Assembly: GCA_019347715.1 (NCBI GenBank)
Contig: JAHWKU010000004.1
Coordinates: 1 to 64,000 of the forward strand
Direction of reading: 5' to 3'
Length of the DNA stretch: 64,000 nt
DNA from: Actinomycetota bacterium
GTDB lineage: Bacteria; Actinomycetota; CADDZG01; JAHWKV01
The position numbers and the translations under genes were made by a program. Shown here in pieces: positions 60,621 to 64,000 of the stretch (position 1 is the first letter of the stretch; every line of letters begins with the position of its first letter). A model generated the notes under the pieces. That model was given only the letters and a program-made list of their open reading frames with translations. It searched no databases and was not told the DNA's origin.

Positions 60621-62543
60621 ATGGCGATTGCTGCGCAGGTCATGAAACGAGGAGCGCTGCGGCGCCCAACCGCGACCCGCGGCCTGATGAGCTGGTTCAC
60701 CACGGTCGATCACAAAAGGATCGGGATCCTCTACGGCACGACGGCCTTCATGTTCTTCTTGCTCGGGGGCATCGAAGCTCTCGTGATCCGCGTGCAGCTG
60801 GCCCGGCCGAACGGAGAGTTCGTCTCCGCGGATCTTTATAACCAGCTGTTCACCACCCACGGAGTGACGATGATCTTCTTGGTGGTGATGCCTTTTGGGG
60901 CGGCCTTCTTCAACTACTTCATTCCGCTCATGATCGGCGCCCGCGATGTCGCCTTTCCGCGGCTGAACGCGTTCAGTTACTGGATCTTTCTCTTCGGGGG
61001 TCTTTTCATCTACTCGAGCTGGTTCCTCGGGGGAGCCCCGGACTCGGGTTGGTTCAACTACGCGCCGCTATCGACGGATCCTCGTTTCGCCACCGAGCTC
61101 TTTACCGACACGGGGCGAGTGGCGGCACAGCACCGAGTGGACTTCTACCTTCTGGGCCTTCAGATCCTTGGGATCGCCTCGATGATGTCGGCTGCGAACT
61201 TCATCGTGACGATCCTCAACATGAGAGCCCCGGGCATGACGCTTCTGCGGCTGCCCGTTTTCATCTGGATGACCCTGGTGGTGTCGTTCCTGCTTCTTTT
61301 CGCTATGCCGGTCATCGCGGTCGCTCTGTTTCAGGGGATGTTCGACAGTCTTTTCGGGGCCAACTTCTTCAATGTTGCCGGTGGGGGCGATCCGCTCTTG
61401 TGGCAGCACATGTTCTGGATCTTCGGACATCCCGAGGTATACATCCTGATCCTGCCTGCGATGGGAATCGTGTCTGAAGTTCTCCCTGTGTTCAGCCGCA
61501 AGCCTCTGTTCGGATACGCGGCCATCGTGTTCTCCGGGATCGCCATAGGTTTCATGGGCTGGGGTGTTTGGGCCCACCACATGTTTGCGGCCGGACTGGG
61601 GCCGGTTGCCAATGCTGCGTTCGGGATATCGACCATGTTCATCGCGGTTCCAACCGGAGTGAAGATCTTCAACTGGTTGGCAACCCTCTGGCAGGGATCG
61701 ATCCGCTTCGCCACTCCTCTGCTGTTCTCGATTGGCTTCGTCTCGATGTTCATCATCGGTGGGCTTTCCGGAGTGACGCACGCGATCGTCGTCCACGACT
61801 ACCAGCAGACCGACACTTACTACATCGTGGCGCACTTCCACTACGTCTTGTTCGGCGGTGCGATCTTTGGTCTCTTCTCCGGCGTGTACTACTGGTATCC
61901 GAAGATCTATGGGCGGCTGATGAACGAAGGGATGGGCAAGCTCCACTTTTGGCTGATGTTCATCGGATTCAATCTTGCGTTCGGTCCCTTCCACATTCTT
62001 GGCTTGCAAGGGATGCCTCGCCGGACCTACCAGTTCTATCCGGGTTATGGCTTCGACTTTTGGAACATGGTGTCAACCGTCGGAGCTTTCACGATCGCTG
62101 TTTCGACGGCTGTTTTCATGGTGAACTTCGCGAGAAGCAAAAAGAACGGAAAGAAGGCTGGGGCCGACCCATGGGATGCAAGGACTCTGGAGTGGACGAT
62201 GCCTTCGCCGCCGCCCGACTACAACTTCCTCGAGATTCCGAGGGTGCATCACCGCGACGACTTCTGGCACCGTAAGTACTCCGAGGATCAGAAGGGCCGC
62301 CCAGTCCCTGTCCCCGTTGGAGGCGCCGAGACTCCTACGGAGGCCGAAGGTAAGACCGCTCACGAGCTTGGTATCCACATGCCCGATCCTTCTTACTGGC
62401 CGCTGGTCGCTGCTATCGGCCTGCCTCTCATGGCATACGGCGTCATGTACAAGATGTGGTGGCTGCTGGGCGCTGGCGCGGTGATCCTCGTGATGGGTCT
62501 ATACGGCTGGGTTCTCGAGCCCGCCAGCGAGGAGGAGCACTAG
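60621..62543 (+). CDS. ctaD: Cytochrome c oxidase subunit I
   Basis: A 640-residue haem-copper oxidase core with about 12 helices. Ligands are in HGVTMIFLVVMP (haem a), WIFGHPEVYILILPAMG (CuB His and cross-linked Tyr) and VWAHHMFAAG (CuB His pair), and in HYVLFGGAIFG (haem a and a3). The C-terminal 80 residues hold a further pair of helices after a charged linker, longer than the usual subunit I. It reduces O2 to water and pumps protons. 17 bases after ctaC. Confidence 0.97.
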   Translation: MAIAAQVMKRGALRRPTATRGLMSWFTTVDHKRIGILYGTTAFMFFLLGGIEALVIRVQLARPNGEFVSADLYNQLFTTHGVTMIFLVVMPFGAAFFNYFIPLMIGARDVAFPRLNAFSYWIFLFGGLFIYSSWFLGGAPDSGWFNYAPLSTDPRFATELFTDTGRVAAQHRVDFYLLGLQILGIASMMSAANFIVTILNMRAPGMTLLRLPVFIWMTLVVSFLLLFAMPVIAVALFQGMFDSLFGANFFNVAGGGDPLLWQHMFWIFGHPEVYILILPAMGIVSEVLPVFSRKPLFGYAAIVFSGIAIGFMGWGVWAHHMFAAGLGPVANAAFGISTMFIAVPTGVKIFNWLATLWQGSIRFATPLLFSIGFVSMFIIGGLSGVTHAIVVHDYQQTDTYYIVAHFHYVLFGGAIFGLFSGVYYWYPKIYGRLMNEGMGKLHFWLMFIGFNLAFGPFHILGLQGMPRRTYQFYPGYGFDFWNMVSTVGAFTIAVSTAVFMVNFARSKKNGKKAGADPWDARTLEWTMPSPPPDYNFLEIPRVHHRDDFWHRKYSEDQKGRPVPVPVGGAETPTEAEGKTAHELGIHMPDPSYWPLVAAIGLPLMAYGVMYKMWWLLGAGAVILVMGLYGWVLEPASEEEH

Positions 62544-63158
62544 ATGGCCACCGAGGCCCATGCCGTTGGGCAAGCACACGAAGAGCACCACACCTCCACC
62601 GGGCTCTCCAACATCAAGATGGCCATGTGGGCATTTCTTGGGTCGGAGTGTTTGTTCTTCGGGGCACTGATCTCGACTTATCTGATCTACAGCCGTCCAA
62701 GCCGGATCCTTCCGGGAACCCCGATGCCGTCCGACATCTATGACATCCCGTACACGTCGGTCAGCTCGTTCGTACTGCTGATGTCGAGTGTGACGATGGT
62801 CCTTGCGCTCGCGGCGGCCCAGCGCGGGGAGATCCCGAAGATGCGGCTCTGGCTTCTGGCAACCGCCACGCTTGGGATGACATTCATCGGGGGCCAGATC
62901 TATGAGTTCACAACATTCGCTCACGAGGGCTTGAAGCTTTCGACCAGCACATTCGGCACCAGTTTCTTCGTCCTAACTGGTTTCCACGGAGCCCACGTGA
63001 CCGTAGGCATCCTCATGCTGCTTTCTCTGGTCGGGTTATCCCACGTCGGACGTCTCGAGCAGAAAGATGCTTACAAGGTCGAGATGATCGGGCTGTACTG
63101 GCACTTCGTCGACATCGTCTGGGTAGTCATCTTCACCGTCGTCTACTTAATGACCTAA
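62544..63158 (+). CDS. ctaE: Cytochrome c oxidase subunit III
   Basis: A 204-residue protein with five helices, as in the short bacterial subunit III. Markers are MAMWAFLGSECLFFGALI, GGQIYEFTTFAHEGL, FVLTGFHGAHVTVGI and YWHFVDIVWVVIFTVVYL. It stabilises subunit I during turnover. It directly follows ctaD. Confidence 0.95.
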   Translation: MATEAHAVGQAHEEHHTSTGLSNIKMAMWAFLGSECLFFGALISTYLIYSRPSRILPGTPMPSDIYDIPYTSVSSFVLLMSSVTMVLALAAAQRGEIPKMRLWLLATATLGMTFIGGQIYEFTTFAHEGLKLSTSTFGTSFFVLTGFHGAHVTVGILMLLSLVGLSHVGRLEQKDAYKVEMIGLYWHFVDIVWVVIFTVVYLMT

Positions 63159-63165
63159 GGGAACC

Positions 63166-63459
63166 ATGGCCGAACACGAGCATCCAAGCGAACTTCAATA
63201 CATAAAGGTCGGCATCGTTCTGGCCATCATCACCATCGCGGAGGTCGCGGTGTTCTACGTTCCTCCGCTTGCCCCGCTTCTTACTTGGCTGCTTATTCCG
63301 ATGATGGTCCTCAAGTTCGCGCTGGTAGCGCTGTGGTTCATGCATCTTCGATTCGACAACAAGCTCTTCCGCCGACTGTTTATGACCGGCATCTTCTTCG
63401 CCCTCGGCGTTTACACGGTTGTGATCGTGACCCTCGTAACTAAGACGAGCAACTTCTGA
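63166..63459 (+). CDS. ctaF: Cytochrome c oxidase subunit IV family protein
   Basis: A 97-residue protein with three helices. The LQYIKVGIVLAIITIAEVAV opening and the PMMVLKFALVALWFMHLRFD segment are typical of the prokaryotic subunit IV. It aids assembly or stability of the oxidase. Its stop overlaps the ATG of the next gene by one base (TGATG). Confidence 0.9.
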   Translation: MAEHEHPSELQYIKVGIVLAIITIAEVAVFYVPPLAPLLTWLLIPMMVLKFALVALWFMHLRFDNKLFRRLFMTGIFFALGVYTVVIVTLVTKTSNF

Positions 63460-64000
63460 TGGCCTGGCACCCGCACCCCGACGTCTGGATTGTGATGATC
63501 GGAATCTATGCCGGTTATCTATGGACACTGAGGCGCGTCGGCCCCCGCCACATCTCACCGGGAGATCAGCCGGCGTCGAGGTCCCAAGTTGCGGCGTTCA
63601 CTCTTGGAGTCTTGTCGATGTGGTTGGTCGCAGACTGGCCGATACACGAGCTGGCAGAGGAATATCTGTTCAGCGTTCACATGGTTCAGCACCTGGTGTT
63701 CTCTTTGGTGAGCGCCCCCTTGCTCCTGCTGGGGACGCCAGGATGGCTGGCCAGAGCCATCCTTTCTCCAAAGTTTCTTCTGGCCGCGATGCGAGTTGTA
63801 ACGAAGCCGGTAATCGCCATCCTGCTGTTCAACGGATATCTCGTGTTCAGCCACTGGCCGTCATTCGTAAACCTTGTGACCGCCAACGAGCTGGCTCACT
63901 TCTTTGCGCACGTCGCGTTGGTGGCGGTTTCGCTGGTGATGTGGTGGCCGGTTCTCAGCCCAATTGCAGAAGTGCCGAGACTCTCTCATCCGGGTCAGAT
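63459..64000 (+). CDS. ctaG: Cytochrome c oxidase assembly factor CtaG (caa3 type), truncated by the window end
   Basis: The plus strand stays open from ATG 63459 to the edge: about 180 residues with at least five helices. Its HMVQHLVFSLVSAPLLLLG and ELAHFFAHVALVAVSLVMWW are the His-rich membrane motifs of the caa3_CtaG family, which helps insert copper into the oxidase. It follows the subunit IV gene with a one-base overlap, completing a ctaC-D-E-F-G operon. The C-terminus lies beyond the window. Confidence 0.9.
   Translation, partial: MAWHPHPDVWIVMIGIYAGYLWTLRRVGPRHISPGDQPASRSQVAAFTLGVLSMWLVADWPIHELAEEYLFSVHMVQHLVFSLVSAPLLLLGTPGWLARAILSPKFLLAAMRVVTKPVIAILLFNGYLVFSHWPSFVNLVTANELAHFFAHVALVAVSLVMWWPVLSPIAEVPRLSHPGQ

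Overview
The window reads as a contiguous piece of a free-living, aerobic actinobacterial chromosome. The neighbourhoods are typical of Actinomycetota: two TrkA genes, an OB-fold gene and a DUF3159 gene; the F420-associated metalloprotease (DUF2342), tilS, hpt, ftsH and the folate genes; carD, a PIN-TRAM gene, ispD, ispF, cysS and the rRNA methyltransferase; DUF3263 with LytR_C; and a dTMP kinase fused to an MFS transporter. Most sampled lines have moderate GC (about 53-63%), lower than classical Streptomyces or Mycobacterium, so a deeper-branching lineage is likely, but I cannot name it. I see no phage, transposon, plasmid or CRISPR signature.

Layout. 1-3.8 kb: the 5' end of an ECF-type sigma factor, a small zinc-ribbon protein, TerC, a lipoprotein with an LCP-family enzyme, and a glyoxalase-fold protein. 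3.9-9.7 kb: a STAS anti-anti-sigma factor, a K+-independent H+-pyrophosphatase, the paired TrkA proteins, an OB-fold protein, an HD hydrolase and DUF3159. 9.7-12.2 kb: DedA and a GC-rich S9 peptidase. 12.5-18.1 kb: topA, the MFS-Tmk fusion, DNA polymerase III delta' and tRNA-Thr(CGT). 18-24.8 kb: a CPBP protease, small proteins, DUF2342, tilS, hpt and ftsH. 24.8-31.6 kb: folE-folP-folB-folK, coaX, lysS, xdhC and a periplasmic-binding lipoprotein. 31.8-38.1 kb: clpC, a GerW-like protein, a kinase-like/HAD pair and a DUF11 surface protein. 38.2-44.7 kb: radA, carD, PIN-TRAM, ispD, ispF, cysS, trmH and tRNA-Thr(TGT). 44.8-51 kb: glutamate dehydrogenase, DUF3263, LytR_C, otsB, a response regulator and an AI-2E permease. 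51-57.5 kb: a SAM-riboswitch-controlled threonine-synthase-like gene with a CysO-like sulfur carrier, a thioredoxin/DUF4395 pair, a response regulator, a histone-like Lys/Arg protein and groEL under tandem CIRCE sites. 57.5-64 kb: a polyprenyl synthase, a Tat lipoprotein and a caa3-type oxidase operon (ctaC, D, E, F, G) that runs off the end.

The most interesting region is 51.08-53.61 kb. A complete SAM-I riboswitch, with a terminator and a competing antiterminator that can be paired by eye, precedes a gene that would routinely be called threonine synthase. That gene overlaps one for a sulfur carrier ending in Gly-Gly. A SAM-OFF switch makes little sense for threonine synthesis. It does fit an enzyme that makes homocysteine from O-phosphohomoserine and a protein thiocarboxylate, by analogy with CysM and CysO in cysteine synthesis. 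A membrane thioredoxin and a DUF4395 gene, often linked to sulfurtransferases, lie convergently next to it.

Two expression themes recur. Several genes have a -10-like hexamer 6-9 bases before the start codon, implying leaderless or nearly leaderless mRNAs, and two divergent gene pairs are only 25-26 bp apart over one symmetric -10 element. Three reading frames (folK, the DUF4395 gene and the MFS-Tmk fusion) have no ATG, GTG or TTG upstream of essential N-terminal sequence and appear to start at CTG or ATC.
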